Source: Clostridium felsineum DSM 794 (GTDB lineage Bacteria; Bacillota; Clostridia; Clostridiales; Clostridiaceae). From it: a stretch of 64,000 bases of DNA. Below the pieces are notes generated by a model that saw nothing but the letters and a program-made list of their open reading frames with translations, was not told the DNA's origin and did no database searches. Of this stretch, positions 17,698 to 28,884 are shown piece by piece (the stretch's first letter is position 1; each line of letters begins with the position of its first letter). The position numbers were made by a program, and so were the translations under genes. The stretch is taken from NCBI RefSeq assembly GCF_002006355.2, contig NZ_CP096980.1, positions 806,001 to 870,000 on the forward strand. Reading direction: 5' to 3'.

Positions 17698-18387
17698 ATG
17701 GGCAAGAAGTATATCGAAAGTGCAAAATTAGTAGATAAGAACACTCTTTATACTCCAGATGAAGCATTAGATTTAGTTGTAAAGACATCTAAAGCTAAAT
17801 TTGATGAAACAGTAGAACTTGCTGTAAGACTTGGAGTAGATCCAAGACATGCAGACCAACAAGTAAGAGGTGTTGTTATTTTACCTAATGGAACTGGTAA
17901 AAAAGTAAGAGTTTTAGTTTTTGCTAAAGGCGATAAAGCTAAAGAAGCAGAAGCAGCAGGCGCTGATTATGTAGGAGCAGAAGAATTAGCAACAAAAATA
18001 CAAAGCGAAAATTGGTTTGATTTTGATGTCGTTGTAGCTACTCCAGATATGATGGGTGTAGTAGGAAGATTAGGAAGAGTACTTGGACCAAAAGGTTTAA
18101 TGCCAAATCCTAAATCAGGTACAGTTACATTTGATGTAGCAAAAGCATTAACAGAAATCAAAGCTGGTAAAGTTGAATACAGAGTAGATAAAACTGCTAT
18201 AATTCACGTTCCAGTAGGAAAGAGTTCATTTGGTGCAGAAAAGTTAAATCAAAACTTCCATGCATTAATGGATGCAATAGTAAAAGCTAAACCAGCTTCA
18301 GCTAAAGGACAATATATAAAATCAGTAGCTTTATCAAGCACAATGGGTCCTGGAATAAAGATAAACCCAGTTAAAGTGTTAGATTAG
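17698..18387 (+). CDS. rplA: 50S ribosomal protein L1
   Basis: 229 residues: [67 protein letters not shown] and the C-terminal [13 protein letters not shown] are all standard. Builds the L1 stalk and usually represses its own operon. Preceded by AAAGGAGG. Confidence 0.97.
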   Translation: MGKKYIESAKLVDKNTLYTPDEALDLVVKTSKAKFDETVELAVRLGVDPRHADQQVRGVVILPNGTGKKVRVLVFAKGDKAKEAEAAGADYVGAEELATKIQSENWFDFDVVVATPDMMGVVGRLGRVLGPKGLMPNPKSGTVTFDVAKALTEIKAGKVEYRVDKTAIIHVPVGKSSFGAEKLNQNFHALMDAIVKAKPASAKGQYIKSVALSSTMGPGIKINPVKVLD

Positions 18388-18418
18388 TTTTGAATTTATA
18401 TAATTAAATATGTAAATA

Positions 18419-18532
18419 CTCCGTAGAAAGTAGGTGCGAAAGCGTAACGGATAACCAACCTACCGAGGATTCCAATATATATGAAAATATATGGTCTCTT
18501 CGTACGGCTACGGAGGGACCTTTAGTTTTATT
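18419..18532 (+). promoter_or_regulatory. L10 leader (rplJL autoregulatory attenuator)
   Basis: Contains the L10-binding region (GTAGGTGCGAAAGCGTAACG through CCAACCTACCGAGG, about 18430-18467) and a terminator GGTCTCTTCGTA (18493-18504) / TACGGAGGGACC (18509-18520) with loop CGGC and a T-rich tail. CTCCGTAG (18419-18426) is exactly complementary to CTACGGAG (18508-18515) in the terminator, giving the antiterminator. L10-L12 binding is expected to favour termination. Confidence 0.9.
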
Positions 18533-18568
18533 ATAAAGTCAGTTTTTACTGAGGAGGTGTTTGTTGAA

Positions 18569-19075
18569 GTGGTAAATAATAATAGACAATTAAAAGAACA
18601 AAAAATAGCAGAGATAAAAGAAAAGATGGGAAAAGCCGAAGCTATAATAATGGTTAAATACCAAGGCTTAAACGTTGAAGAAGACACAGAACTTAGAAAA
18701 GCGTTAAGAGAAGCAGGTGTTGAATATAGAGTATATAAGAATTCTTTAGCTATACGTGCTATACAAGAATTAGGATATGAAGGAATTGCTCAATATTTCG
18801 AAGGACCAATAGCTGTAGCTATGAGTTATGATGATCCTACAGCTCCTGCAAGAATAACAAATGATTTTGCAAAAAATCATAAAGCTTTAGAATTAATTGC
18901 AGGATATGTTCAAGGTGAAGTATTTGATGTTAATAAAGTTAAAGAACTTGCTTCTGTTCCATCAAAAGAAGTTCTTATTGCAAAATTACTTGGAAGTTTC
19001 AAAGCTCCTTTATCAAATTTCGCTTATCTTTTAAGTGCAATTAAAGATAAAAAGGAAGCAGAAGAACAAGCATAA
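18569..19075 (+). CDS. rplJ: 50S ribosomal protein L10
   Basis: 168 residues: [55 protein letters not shown]. Anchors L7/L12 dimers on the ribosome. The frame is open from 18491, but that part encodes the L10 leader terminator; GAGGAGG at 18551-18557 selects the GTG at 18569. Confidence 0.95.
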   Translation: MVNNNRQLKEQKIAEIKEKMGKAEAIIMVKYQGLNVEEDTELRKALREAGVEYRVYKNSLAIRAIQELGYEGIAQYFEGPIAVAMSYDDPTAPARITNDFAKNHKALELIAGYVQGEVFDVNKVKELASVPSKEVLIAKLLGSFKAPLSNFAYLLSAIKDKKEAEEQA

Positions 19076-19128
19076 TATAAATAAAAAATAATTAGAAATT
19101 GGTAAAAAATTTTGGAGGTGCCATAAAA

Positions 19129-19497
19129 ATGACAAGAGAAGAAATTATAGAAGCTATAAAAGGTATGTCAGTTTTAGAATTAAATGAATTAGTAAAAGCA
19201 TGTGAGGAAGAGTTCGGCGTTAGCGCTGCAGCTCCAGTAGCAGTTGCAGGTGCAGCAGGTGCAGCAGCAGGTGCTGGTGAAGAAAAAACTGAATTTGACG
19301 TTGTACTTGCAGAAGCAGGTGCTAAGAAATTACAAGTTATCAAAGTTGTTAGAGAATTAACTGGTCTTGGATTAAAAGACGCTAAAGCTTTAGTTGATGG
19401 AGCTCCTAAGACTGTAAAAGAAGGCGTAGCTAAAGAAGAAGCTGAAAGCATGAAAGCTAAAATAGAAGAAGCAGGCGGAAAAGTAGAATTAAAATAA
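19129..19497 (+). CDS. rplL: 50S ribosomal protein L7/L12
   Basis: 122 residues: N-terminal dimerisation helices ([20 protein letters not shown]), alanine/glycine-rich hinge, and C-terminal domain ([40 protein letters not shown]) that recruits translation factors. The ATG at 19129 follows TTGGAGGTG; an earlier in-frame start at 19099 lacks a ribosome binding site. Confidence 0.96.
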   Translation: MTREEIIEAIKGMSVLELNELVKACEEEFGVSAAAPVAVAGAAGAAAGAGEEKTEFDVVLAEAGAKKLQVIKVVRELTGLGLKDAKALVDGAPKTVKEGVAKEEAESMKAKIEEAGGKVELK

Positions 19498-19520
19498 GAC
19501 CTGATAGCAGGATATTTGTT

Positions 19521-19548
19521 AAAAGCACTCCTTTTGGGGTGCTTTTTT
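19521..19548 (+). terminator. Terminator after rplL
   Basis: AAAAGCACTCC, loop TTTT, GGGGTGCTTTT then T-run. It separates rplJL from rpoBC. Confidence 0.85.
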
Positions 19549-19719
19549 AAACTCTAATATATAGACTACAAGATTATTTATAACTCAATTATCTTTTTAT
19601 TGAGATTATAAAAATAAAGAGTATAAATGAATTATAGTTTTTGTGGTAGATTAGTGAAGTATAAGAAGATTTATTCATGTAAATAAAACAAAACATATAA
19701 AAATGACTTGAAAAACCTG

Positions 19720-19748
19720 TTGACAATTAAAATTAGTTATGGTAAAAT
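19720..19748 (+). promoter_or_regulatory. rpoBC promoter
   Basis: TTGACA (19720-19725), 17-nt spacer, TAAAAT (19743-19748), about 165 bp before rpoB. The rest of the 414-bp gap holds an AT-rich leader. Confidence 0.8.
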
Positions 19749-19847
19749 AACGAAATGCAATGGAATGTTTAATTATATAATAATATTAATTGTATTTTTA
19801 TTGATTAAATGGTTATAATAAAAAAATAGTTGTTTAATGTACGCAAT

Positions 19848-19880
19848 CCAAAAGTGTACTTTATTGTAGTGCATTTTTGG
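19848..19880 (+). promoter_or_regulatory. Stem-loop in the rpoB leader
   Basis: CCAAAAGTGTACT (19848-19860), loop TTATTGT, AGTGCATTTTTGG (19868-19880): 13 pairs including GU. TTATTTTAGTTT follows, so it could be a weak attenuator; it ends about 30 nt before the rpoB start. Confidence 0.5.
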
Positions 19881-19911
19881 TTATTTTAGTTTATACAAGG
19901 GGTGAAGGCTA

Positions 19912-22900
19912 ATGATACATCCTGTCCAAGTTGGTAAAAGAACTAGAATGAGTTTTGCTAAACTCAATGAAATTGGCGTTATGCCTAATCTTATTGAGGT
20001 GCAGTTGGATTCATACCAATGGTTTTTAGACAATGGGCTTCAAGAGATATTTGATGACATTAATCCAATTCAAGATTATACAGGAAATCTTATACTAGAA
20101 TTTATTGGTTACAAGCTCGATATGGATAATATCAAATATTCCGTTGAGGAATGTAAAGAAAGAGACACCACTTATGCGGCACCACTTAAGGTTAAAGTAA
20201 GATTACTTAATAAAGAAACTGGTGAAGTAAAAGAACAAGAAGTATTTATGGGTGATTTTCCTTTAATGACAGAACAGGGAACATTTATAATAAATGGTGC
20301 AGAAAGAGTTATTGTAAGTCAGCTTGTTAGATCACCAGGAGCTTATTATGATTACACAGTAGACAAAAATGGTAAAAAATTATTTTCAGCAACAGTCATT
20401 CCTAATAGGGGGGCGTGGTTAGAATATGAAACAGATTCAAACAGCGTTATTCATGTTAGAATTGACAAAACAAGAAAGTTGCCAATTACTATACTTGTAA
20501 GGGCAATGGGATTTGGTTCTGATGCTGAAATAGTTAATTACTTTGGAGAAGAAGAAAGACTTAAGGCTACTATAGAGAAAGATAATACTAAAACTAGAGA
20601 AGAAGCTCTTCTAGAAATATATAAGAGACTTAGACCAGGTGAACCACCAACAGTTGATAGTGCATTTTCTCTTATAAATTCCTTATTTTTTGATGCCAAA
20701 AGATATGATTTGTCCAGAGTTGGAAGATACAAGTTCAATAAGAAATTGGCGGTTAGCATAAGAATAGCCAATAAAACAGCTGCAAAGGATATTGTAAATC
20801 CTGAAACAGGTGAAATTATTGTAGAAAAAGGTCAAAGAATAAGTAAAGAAAAAGCATTAGAAGTTCAAAATGCAGGCATAAATTCAGTTGATATTTTAGT
20901 TGATGACAATACTATACGAGTTATAGGTAATAATTTTGTTGATATAAAAAGTTACATAAAGTTTGACATAAGTGATTTAAATATTAAAGAATTAGTATAT
21001 TATCCTGTTCTTAAAGAAATTTTGGATAATTACACAGACGAAGAAGCTATAAAAGAGGAACTTAAGAAAAATGTTCATAAATTGGTTCCAAAGCATATTA
21101 TTAAAGATGATATGTTTGCAACTGTAAGCTATGAGTTAGGATTGGCTTATGGAATTGGTAATGTAGATGATATAGATCATCTTGGAAATAGAAGAGTTAG
21201 ATCAGTTGGCGAATTACTACAAAACCAATTTAGAATTGGTCTTTCAAGAATGGAAAGAGTAGTTAAAGAGAGAATGACTATACAAGACCAAGAAGTTATT
21301 ACTCCACAAGCTCTTATAAACATAAGACCTGTAGCTGCGTCTATTAAAGAATTCTTTGGAAGTTCACAGCTTTCTCAATTCATGGATCAAATAAATCCAT
21401 TATCAGAACTTACACATAAAAGAAGATTATCAGCCTTAGGACCAGGAGGTCTTTCAAGAGAAAGAGCTGGTTTTGAAGTAAGAGACGTTCATCACTCACA
21501 CTATGGAAGAATGTGCCCTATAGAAACGCCAGAAGGACCTAATATAGGTCTTATAAACTCGCTTGCAACATATGCAAGAGTGAATGAGTATGGCTTTGTA
21601 GAAACACCTTATAGAATAGTGGATAAAGAAGCTGGAAGAGTTACTGATGAAATTCATTACTTTACAGCAGATGAAGAAGATAGATGCTTAATAGCAAGAG
21701 CAAATGAGCAAATAGATGAAAATGGATATTTTATAGATAAAAAGATAACCGTAAGACTTCCAGATGAAGTCTTAGTGGTACCAGCTAATGAAGTTGATTT
21801 AATGGATGTTTCTGCAAGACAATTGGTATCTGTAGCAACGGCAATGATTCCATTCCTTGAAAATGATGATGCCAGTCGTGCACTTATGGGATCAAACATG
21901 CAACGTCAAGCTGTTCCACTTTTAAAACCTCAAGCTCCAGTTGTTGGTACTGGTATAGAACATAAGGCTGCTGTAGATTCTGGTATTTTACCAAAAGCTA
22001 GAAATGCAGGAACTGTAGAATATGTGAGCGCCAATGAAGTAAGAGTAAGAAGAGACAGTGATGGTGGAATAGACACATATAGACTTCTTAAGTTTAAGAG
22101 ATCAAACCAGGGTACGTGTATAAACCAAAGACCTATTGTTGAAAAAGGTGAAAAAGTTGAAAAGGGAGCTGTTTTATCAGATGGCCAGTCAACTGACTTA
22201 GGTGAAATTGCACTTGGTAGAAATATCAGAATGGGTTTCATAACTTGGGAAGGATATAACTACGAAGATGCTATGCTTATATCAGAGCAACTTGTACGTG
22301 ACGATGTGTTTACATCTATTCATATAGAAGAATATGAAGCAGAAGCTAGAGATACAAAATTAGGACCAGAAGAAATAACTAGAGATATACCAAACGTTGG
22401 TGAAGATGCACTTAAGGATATAGACGAAAGAGGAATAATAAGAATAGGTGCTGAAGTTAGATCAGGTGATATTCTTGTTGGAAAGGTTACTCCAAAAGGA
22501 GAAACTGAACTTACAGCAGAGGAAAGACTCTTAAGAGCAATATTTGGTGAAAAAGCAAGGGAAGTAAGGGATACATCTCTTAGAGTTCCACATGGAGAAG
22601 CTGGAATAATAGTTGATGTAAAAATATTCACTAGGGAAAATGGTGATGAATTACCACCTGGTGTAAATGAACTTGTAAGATGTTATATTGCACAAAAAAG
22701 AAAAATTTCTGTTGGAGATAAGATGTCAGGAAGACATGGTAATAAGGGTGTTATTTCTAGAGTGCTACCAGAAGAAGATATGCCTTTCTTACCAGATGGA
22801 AGACCTCTTCAAATATGTCTTAACCCACTAGGAGTTCCTTCTCGTATGAATATAGGTCAGGTTTTAGAGGTTCATCTTGGTTGGGCAGCAGCTAACTTAG

Positions 22901-23640
22901 GATGGCATATTGCTACACCAGTATTTGATGGAGCTTTAGAGCCAGAAATAGTTGAATGTCTTAAGAGAGCAGGATATGATGCAGATGGAAAGACTGCTTT
23001 ATATGATGGAAGAACAGGAGAAGCTTTTGATAATAGGGTTACAGTAGGATATATGTATATACTTAAACTAGCCCATCTAGTAGATGATAAAATCCATGCT
23101 AGATCAACTGGTCCTTATTCATTAGTAACGCAACAACCATTGGGTGGTAAAGCTCAATTTGGTGGTCAGAGATTTGGAGAAATGGAAGTTTGGGCACTTG
23201 AAGCTTATGGTGCTGCACATACACTACAAGAAATACTCACAGTGAAATCTGACGATGTTGTTGGAAGAGTTAAAACCTATGAAGCTATAGTTAAGGGTGA
23301 AAATATCCCTGAACCAGGAATACCAGAAGCATTTAAAGTTCTTATAAAAGAACTACAAGCATTATGTCTTGATGTTAAAGTATTATCTGATGAGAATACA
23401 GAAATAGAAATAAAAGAGTCAATTGAAGATGAAACAGAGGAATTAGACGTTAATATAGAGGGCAATGAAGATTCCAACAAAGCCGAGCAAACAAAACCGC
23501 AAGATGTTGAAGAAAATGTTAGTAGTAATGAAACGGATGCGGCATACGAGAGTGAAGAGATAGATATCGACTATGAAGATTTAGATATAGACGATCTTAA
23601 AAATGGATTAGGGCTTGAAGATTTCAATGATGAACATTAA
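19912..23640 (+). CDS. rpoB: RNA polymerase beta subunit
   Basis: 1242 residues. Rifampicin region [20 protein letters not shown] and [17 protein letters not shown], catalytic-core [20 protein letters not shown], and [20 protein letters not shown] are present. Residue 494 is Ile where E. coli has N518. The last ~75 residues are an acidic, low-complexity tail beyond the usual C-terminal clamp region. Start ATG follows AAGGGGTGA. Twenty-one bases separate it from rpoC. Confidence 0.97.
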   Translation: MIHPVQVGKRTRMSFAKLNEIGVMPNLIEVQLDSYQWFLDNGLQEIFDDINPIQDYTGNLILEFIGYKLDMDNIKYSVEECKERDTTYAAPLKVKVRLLNKETGEVKEQEVFMGDFPLMTEQGTFIINGAERVIVSQLVRSPGAYYDYTVDKNGKKLFSATVIPNRGAWLEYETDSNSVIHVRIDKTRKLPITILVRAMGFGSDAEIVNYFGEEERLKATIEKDNTKTREEALLEIYKRLRPGEPPTVDSAFSLINSLFFDAKRYDLSRVGRYKFNKKLAVSIRIANKTAAKDIVNPETGEIIVEKGQRISKEKALEVQNAGINSVDILVDDNTIRVIGNNFVDIKSYIKFDISDLNIKELVYYPVLKEILDNYTDEEAIKEELKKNVHKLVPKHIIKDDMFATVSYELGLAYGIGNVDDIDHLGNRRVRSVGELLQNQFRIGLSRMERVVKERMTIQDQEVITPQALINIRPVAASIKEFFGSSQLSQFMDQINPLSELTHKRRLSALGPGGLSRERAGFEVRDVHHSHYGRMCPIETPEGPNIGLINSLATYARVNEYGFVETPYRIVDKEAGRVTDEIHYFTADEEDRCLIARANEQIDENGYFIDKKITVRLPDEVLVVPANEVDLMDVSARQLVSVATAMIPFLENDDASRALMGSNMQRQAVPLLKPQAPVVGTGIEHKAAVDSGILPKARNAGTVEYVSANEVRVRRDSDGGIDTYRLLKFKRSNQGTCINQRPIVEKGEKVEKGAVLSDGQSTDLGEIALGRNIRMGFITWEGYNYEDAMLISEQLVRDDVFTSIHIEEYEAEARDTKLGPEEITRDIPNVGEDALKDIDERGIIRIGAEVRSGDILVGKVTPKGETELTAEERLLRAIFGEKAREVRDTSLRVPHGEAGIIVDVKIFTRENGDELPPGVNELVRCYIAQKRKISVGDKMSGRHGNKGVISRVLPEEDMPFLPDGRPLQICLNPLGVPSRMNIGQVLEVHLGWAAANLGWHIATPVFDGALEPEIVECLKRAGYDADGKTALYDGRTGEAFDNRVTVGYMYILKLAHLVDDKIHARSTGPYSLVTQQPLGGKAQFGGQRFGEMEVWALEAYGAAHTLQEILTVKSDDVVGRVKTYEAIVKGENIPEPGIPEAFKVLIKELQALCLDVKVLSDENTEIEIKESIEDETEELDVNIEGNEDSNKAEQTKPQDVEENVSSNETDAAYESEEIDIDYEDLDIDDLKNGLGLEDFNDEH

Positions 23641-23661
23641 TTATGAAGGGAGGACGTACCC

Positions 23662-26600
23662 TTGGAATTAAATAAATTTGATGCATTGCAAATAGGATTG
23701 GCTTCACCTGAAAAGATAAGAGAGTGGTCCAGAGGGGAAGTAAAGAAACCAGAAACTATAAACTATAGGACATTAAAACCTGAGAAGGATGGTCTATTTT
23801 GTGAAAGAATATTTGGACCAATAAAAGATTGGGAATGTCACTGCGGAAAATATAAAAGAGTTAGATATAAGGGTATAGTTTGTGATAGATGTGGAGTAGA
23901 AGTAACTAAATCAAAGGTTAGACGTGAGAGGATGGGGCATATTGAATTAGCTGCCCCAGTATCTCATATATGGTACTTTAAAGGTATACCATCACGTATG
24001 GGACTTATATTAGATATGTCTCCAAGAGCGCTTGAAAAGGTATTGTATTTTGCATCATATCTTGTTTTAGACCCTAAAGAAACTCCTTTACTAAAGAAAC
24101 AACTTTTAAATGAAAAGGAATATAGAGAAGCAGCTGATAAATATGGAGAAGAATCCTTTGAAGCTGGAATGGGTGCAGAATCAATTAAGAAGTTACTTCA
24201 AGAAATAGATTTAAATCAATTGGGAGAAGAACTTAAGGAAAACTTGAAAACAAGTACAGGACAAAAGAGAGTAAGAATAATAAGAAGACTTGAGGTTGTT
24301 GAATCGTTTAGAAAATCTACTAATAAACCAGAATGGATGATAATGGATGTTGTACCAGTAATACCTCCAGATTTAAGACCTATGGTTCAATTAGATGGTG
24401 GAAGATTTGCAACATCTGATTTAAATGACTTGTATAGAAGAGTTATAAACAGAAATAACAGATTGAAGAAACTGTTAGATCTAGGAGCGCCTGACATAAT
24501 AGTAAGAAATGAAAAAAGAATGCTTCAAGAAGCTGTAGATGCTCTTATAGATAATGGTAGAAGAGGAAGACCTGTAACAGGACCTGGAAATAGACCTTTA
24601 AAATCATTATCTGATATGCTTAAGGGTAAACAAGGAAGATTTAGACAAAACTTACTTGGAAAGCGTGTTGACTATTCAGGACGTTCTGTTATAGTTGTTG
24701 GTCCTGATTTAAAAATGTATCAGTGTGGACTTCCTAAGGAGATGGCACTTGAATTATTTAAGCCTTTTGTAATGAAGAAACTTGTTGAAACGGGAGCAGC
24801 ACATAATATAAAAAGTGCAAAAAGAATGGTTGAAAGAGTTCAAAATCAAGTATGGGATGTACTTGAAGAAGTTATCTCTGATCATCCAGTAATGTTAAAC
24901 CGTGCTCCGACACTACATAGACTTGGAATTCAAGCATTCCAACCTATTTTAGTCGAAGGAAGAGCAATAAAGCTTCATCCACTTGCATGTACAGCGTATA
25001 ATGCAGATTTTGATGGAGACCAAATGGCTGTTCACGTACCTTTATCAGTTGAAGCACAAGCAGAATCAAGATTCCTTATGCTTGCAGCGCATAATATATT
25101 AAAGCCATCAGATGGTAAACCAGTATGCGTACCTACACAAGATATGGTACTTGGATCATATTATCTTACAATTGATAAAGATGGAGTTAAAGGTGAAGGA
25201 AAAGCATTCACCAATGTTGATGAGGCATTAATGGCATATCAACTTGGAGAAATTGATATACATGCTAAAATTAAAGTAAGATTAGAAAAAGAGATGGATG
25301 GTAGTATTATAAGTGGAATAATAGATACTACTATTGGAAAGCTTATATTTAATGAATCTATACCTCAAGATTTAGGATTTATAGATAGAAGCGTTGCTGG
25401 TAATGAATTGCTTCTTGAAATTGATTTTCTTGTTGGTAAGAAAAATCTAGGTGGAATAATAGATAAATGTTATAGAAAACATGGCCCTACGAAAACAAGT
25501 ATTATGCTTGATAAAATAAAGGCAAAGGGATATCATTATTCAACAATTAGCGCTATAACAGTTTCGACTTCTGATATGACTGTACCACCTAATAAGAAAA
25601 ATTTAATGTCTGAAGCTGAAGCATCAGTTGAAAAAATTGAAAAAATGTATAGAAGAGGATTTATATCTGATGATGAAAGATATGAAAGAGTAATATCTAC
25701 ATGGACAAAGACAACTGAAAGTGTTGCAGATGCCCTTATGGATAATCTTGATCAATTTAATCCTATATTTATGATGGCTGATTCAGGAGCCAGAGGTTCT
25801 AAGAGTCAGATTAAGCAACTTGCCGGAATGAGAGGTCTTATGGCAAATCCTTCTGGTAGAATAATAGAGCTTCCTATAAAGGCTTCATTCAGAGAGGGTC
25901 TTGATGTATTGGAATACTTTATTTCAACTCATGGAGCGAGAAAAGGTAATGCCGATACAGCGCTTAAGACTGCTGATTCAGGATACCTTACAAGAAGACT
26001 TGTTGATGTAAGTCAAGATGTTATTGTAAGAATTGAAGACTGTGGAGCAAAAGAAGGTTTTGAAGTTTCTGAAATAAAAGAAGGAAATGAAGTAATTGAG
26101 AGCCTATCTGAAAGATTAATAGGAAGATACACAGCAGAAGATATAATTGATCCTACAAATAAAGAAGTTATTGTAAAGCAAAATGAATATGTGGATGAAG
26201 ATAAAGCTTTAAGAATAGAAAAAGTAGGAGTTAAAAAGGTTAAAATAAGATCAGTATTTACTTGTGATTGTAAGTATGGAGTTTGTGCAAAATGTTATGG
26301 AATGGACATGGGAACAGCACAAAAAATAAGTATAGGAGAAGCAGTTGGTATAGTAGCCGCTCAATCAATTGGTGAACCTGGTACACAGCTTACAATGAGA
26401 ACTTTCCATACAGGTGGAGTTGCAGGATCAGATATAACTCAAGGTCTTCCAAGAGTTGAGGAATTATTTGAAGCAAGAAAGCCTAAGGGACTTGCAATTG
26501 TAAGTGAAGTATCTGGTACTGTAAGAATAGAAGAAACTAAAAAGAAGAGAATAGTATACGTAGCAACTGAAAACGGAGAAGAAGTAAGTTATGATATACC

Positions 26601-27210
26601 ATTTGGTTCAAGTTTAAAAGTTAAAAATGGTCAAAATGTTAGTGCCGGAGATGAAATAACAGAGGGGTCAGTAAATCCTCATGATATTATTAGAATCAAG
26701 GGAGTAAATGCTGTTAAAAATTACTTGCTTTCTGAAGTTCAGAAGGTATATAGACTACAAGGTGTTGATATAAACGATAAGCATCTTGAAGTTGTAGTAA
26801 GACAGATGACAAGAAAAGTTAAGGTTGAAGATTCAGGTGATACTGAATTACTTCCAGGTACTATGATAGATATATTTGACTTTAAAGAAGAAAATCAAAA
26901 GATAGAAGAAAAAGGTGGAAAGCCTGCTGAAGCTAGAGTTTCTCTACTTGGTATAACAAAAGCTGCGCTTGCTACTGATTCATTCTTATCAGCAGCATCT
27001 TTCCAAGAAACAACGAGAGTTTTAACAGATGCAGCAATAAAAGGAAAATCAGATCCGCTTGTTGGATTAAAGGAAAATGTAACTATAGGAAAATTAATTC
27101 CAGCAGGTACAGGAATGACTAGATACAAGAGCATAGAAATAGATCCAGTAGTTACCGAAAAAAGTTCTGATGATGAAGGTTTTATGTCAGAAGACAAAAT
27201 AGAAGGTTAA
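23662..27210 (+). CDS. rpoC: RNA polymerase beta' subunit
   Basis: 1182 residues. N-terminal zinc ribbon CHCGKYK...CDRCGVE, active-site metal loop [18 protein letters not shown], bridge and trigger helix regions ([40 protein letters not shown]), and a second zinc cluster [13 protein letters not shown]. Start is TTG with GGGAGGA upstream, conserved with the N-terminus [21 protein letters not shown]. Confidence 0.97.
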   Translation: MELNKFDALQIGLASPEKIREWSRGEVKKPETINYRTLKPEKDGLFCERIFGPIKDWECHCGKYKRVRYKGIVCDRCGVEVTKSKVRRERMGHIELAAPVSHIWYFKGIPSRMGLILDMSPRALEKVLYFASYLVLDPKETPLLKKQLLNEKEYREAADKYGEESFEAGMGAESIKKLLQEIDLNQLGEELKENLKTSTGQKRVRIIRRLEVVESFRKSTNKPEWMIMDVVPVIPPDLRPMVQLDGGRFATSDLNDLYRRVINRNNRLKKLLDLGAPDIIVRNEKRMLQEAVDALIDNGRRGRPVTGPGNRPLKSLSDMLKGKQGRFRQNLLGKRVDYSGRSVIVVGPDLKMYQCGLPKEMALELFKPFVMKKLVETGAAHNIKSAKRMVERVQNQVWDVLEEVISDHPVMLNRAPTLHRLGIQAFQPILVEGRAIKLHPLACTAYNADFDGDQMAVHVPLSVEAQAESRFLMLAAHNILKPSDGKPVCVPTQDMVLGSYYLTIDKDGVKGEGKAFTNVDEALMAYQLGEIDIHAKIKVRLEKEMDGSIISGIIDTTIGKLIFNESIPQDLGFIDRSVAGNELLLEIDFLVGKKNLGGIIDKCYRKHGPTKTSIMLDKIKAKGYHYSTISAITVSTSDMTVPPNKKNLMSEAEASVEKIEKMYRRGFISDDERYERVISTWTKTTESVADALMDNLDQFNPIFMMADSGARGSKSQIKQLAGMRGLMANPSGRIIELPIKASFREGLDVLEYFISTHGARKGNADTALKTADSGYLTRRLVDVSQDVIVRIEDCGAKEGFEVSEIKEGNEVIESLSERLIGRYTAEDIIDPTNKEVIVKQNEYVDEDKALRIEKVGVKKVKIRSVFTCDCKYGVCAKCYGMDMGTAQKISIGEAVGIVAAQSIGEPGTQLTMRTFHTGGVAGSDITQGLPRVEELFEARKPKGLAIVSEVSGTVRIEETKKKRIVYVATENGEEVSYDIPFGSSLKVKNGQNVSAGDEITEGSVNPHDIIRIKGVNAVKNYLLSEVQKVYRLQGVDINDKHLEVVVRQMTRKVKVEDSGDTELLPGTMIDIFDFKEENQKIEEKGGKPAEARVSLLGITKAALATDSFLSAASFQETTRVLTDAAIKGKSDPLVGLKENVTIGKLIPAGTGMTRYKSIEIDPVVTEKSSDDEGFMSEDKIEG

Positions 27211-27221
27211 AAGACATTTTA

Positions 27222-27250
27222 TTGACATAACAATTCATAGATGCTAAAAT
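27222..27250 (+). promoter_or_regulatory. Promoter for rplGB-rpsL
   Basis: TTGACA (27222-27227), 17-nt spacer, TAAAAT (27245-27250), 12 bp after rpoC. Confidence 0.8.
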
Positions 27251-27300
27251 AAGAATTGTGTGTAGTTTTCAGAATGTGTGATAATTAATATTGTAATATA

Positions 27301-27333
27301 TTGTAGAGGTAATCTATTACTTTACCTCTACAA
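27301..27333 (+). promoter_or_regulatory. Perfect 12-bp hairpin in the rplGB leader
   Basis: TTGTAGAGGTAA (27301-27312), 9-nt loop, TTACCTCTACAA (27322-27333). It ends 11 nt before the AAGGAGG ribosome binding site and has no U-run, so it is more likely a 5' leader element than a terminator. Confidence 0.6.
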
Positions 27334-27357
27334 TTAAATATTAAGGAGGATCAGTTT

Positions 27358-27597
27358 ATGGTAAACAGGCTGCCAAAAAATAGAGTGGTAGGCATGAAAC
27401 AATCTCTTAAAGCTATAAATGAGGGAAAAGCAGAATTAGTGTACATAGCTAAAGATGCGGAAAATGAGTTGTTTCAAACTGTTGAAAAATTGGCAAAAGA
27501 ACATTCGCTACAAATAGTATATATAGATACTATGAAAGAATTAGGTAAATTATGTAATATAGATGTGGAAGCTTCGACTGCTGTTGTTTTGAAGTAA
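27358..27597 (+). CDS. rplGB: L7Ae-family kink-turn RNA-binding protein (YbxF-like)
   Basis: 79-residue L7Ae/L30e-fold protein ([39 protein letters not shown]). The Bacillus homologue YbxF binds kink-turn RNAs and sits at the same place between rpoC and rpsL. Its cellular target is unclear. AAGGAGG precedes the ATG. Confidence 0.9.
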   Translation: MVNRLPKNRVVGMKQSLKAINEGKAELVYIAKDAENELFQTVEKLAKEHSLQIVYIDTMKELGKLCNIDVEASTAVVLK

Positions 27598-27683
27598 CAT
27601 TGTGGTGTAATTACATAATAATAAATGTGCTATTAACTAAAATTTTTAATAGATTGATAGAGTTTTAAACAGGAGGTGAAAAC

Positions 27684-28061
27684 ATGCCAACAATAAGTCA
27701 ATTAGTAAGAAAAGGCAGAAAGACATTAGCATCAAAGTCAACTGCACCAGCATTAAAAGAATGTCCTCAAAAGAGAGGAGTATGTACAGTCGTAAAGACA
27801 ACAACTCCTAAAAAACCTAACTCAGCCTTAAGAAAAATTGCCAGAGTTAGATTAACAAACGGATATGAAGTAACTGCTTATATCCCAGGAGTAGGTCATA
27901 ACCTTCAAGAACATAGTGTTGTCCTCATAAGAGGAGGAAGAGTTAAGGATTTACCAGGTGTTAGATACCACATAGTAAGAGGAACTTTGGATGCAGCAGG
28001 TGTTGCTGATAGAAAACAAGCTAGGTCTAAATACGGTGCTAAAAAGCCAAAACAAAAATAG
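27684..28061 (+). CDS. rpsL: 30S ribosomal protein S12
   Basis: 125 residues: [59 protein letters not shown]. Lys in KKPNS and PGVRYH are the wild-type decoding-site residues linked to streptomycin response. AGGAGGTG precedes the start. Confidence 0.97.
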   Translation: MPTISQLVRKGRKTLASKSTAPALKECPQKRGVCTVVKTTTPKKPNSALRKIARVRLTNGYEVTAYIPGVGHNLQEHSVVLIRGGRVKDLPGVRYHIVRGTLDAAGVADRKQARSKYGAKKPKQK

Positions 28062-28175
28062 TTATCGTATTTAGTAGTGCTATGTCTTCGGCATTTATAT
28101 AGATATATTAAGTATTATTTATTCAGTTAGATTGAGTTTATATGCTTTATTAGGATGGCTATAAAATTTGCAGAA

Positions 28176-28201
28176 GCAAAGCACTTTGCGGTTTTAAACC
28201 G
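28176..28201 (+). promoter_or_regulatory. Adjacent small hairpins in the rpsL-rpsG spacer
   Basis: GCAAA/TTTGC (28176-28180/28185-28189) and CGGTT/AACCG (28189-28193/28197-28201) share one base. The 184-bp spacer otherwise shows only AT-rich sequence. A possible S7 control element; the evidence is thin. Confidence 0.3.
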
Positions 28202-28218
28202 AGTACCTATGAACTTAA

Positions 28219-28716
<498 letters not shown>

Positions 28717-28746
28717 TAAAAACTTATGCTTTTAAGTTGAAGTTTA

Positions 28747-28776
28747 TTACACTTTTGCTTAGGTTATCATTATAAT
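28747..28776 (+). promoter_or_regulatory. Possible fusA promoter
   Basis: TTACAC (28747-28752), 18-nt spacer, TATAAT (28771-28776), between rpsG and fusA. Confidence 0.4.
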
Positions 28777-28812
28777 ATTAATGATTAATTATAAGGTTTT
28801 TATATACTTAAT

Positions 28813-28847
28813 AAAACTGTTTTGGTTTCCTTGACCAAAACAGTTTT
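28813..28847 (+). promoter_or_regulatory. Perfect 14-bp hairpin before fusA
   Basis: AAAACTGTTTTGGT (28813-28826), loop TTCCTTG, ACCAAAACAGTTTT (28834-28847). The tail is GTCAGATTTAG, so it is not a classic terminator. It lies 24 nt before the fusA ribosome binding site; an attenuator, processing site or stability element are all possible. Confidence 0.6.
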
Positions 28848-28884
28848 GTCAGATTTAGTTTATTTAATGAGAGGAGGAAAAATA

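Noticed and set aside
18491..18568. N-terminal extension of rplJ
   Set aside because: This stretch forms the L10 leader terminator; the ribosome binding site lies downstream of it.
27598..27683. CTATTAA/TTAATAG hairpin before rpsL as an attenuator
   Set aside because: A 7-bp all-weak stem in AT-rich sequence is expected by chance.
28822..28884. N-terminal extension of fusA
   Set aside because: It covers the 14-bp hairpin and is not part of EF-G; GAGGAGG selects the GTG at 28885.
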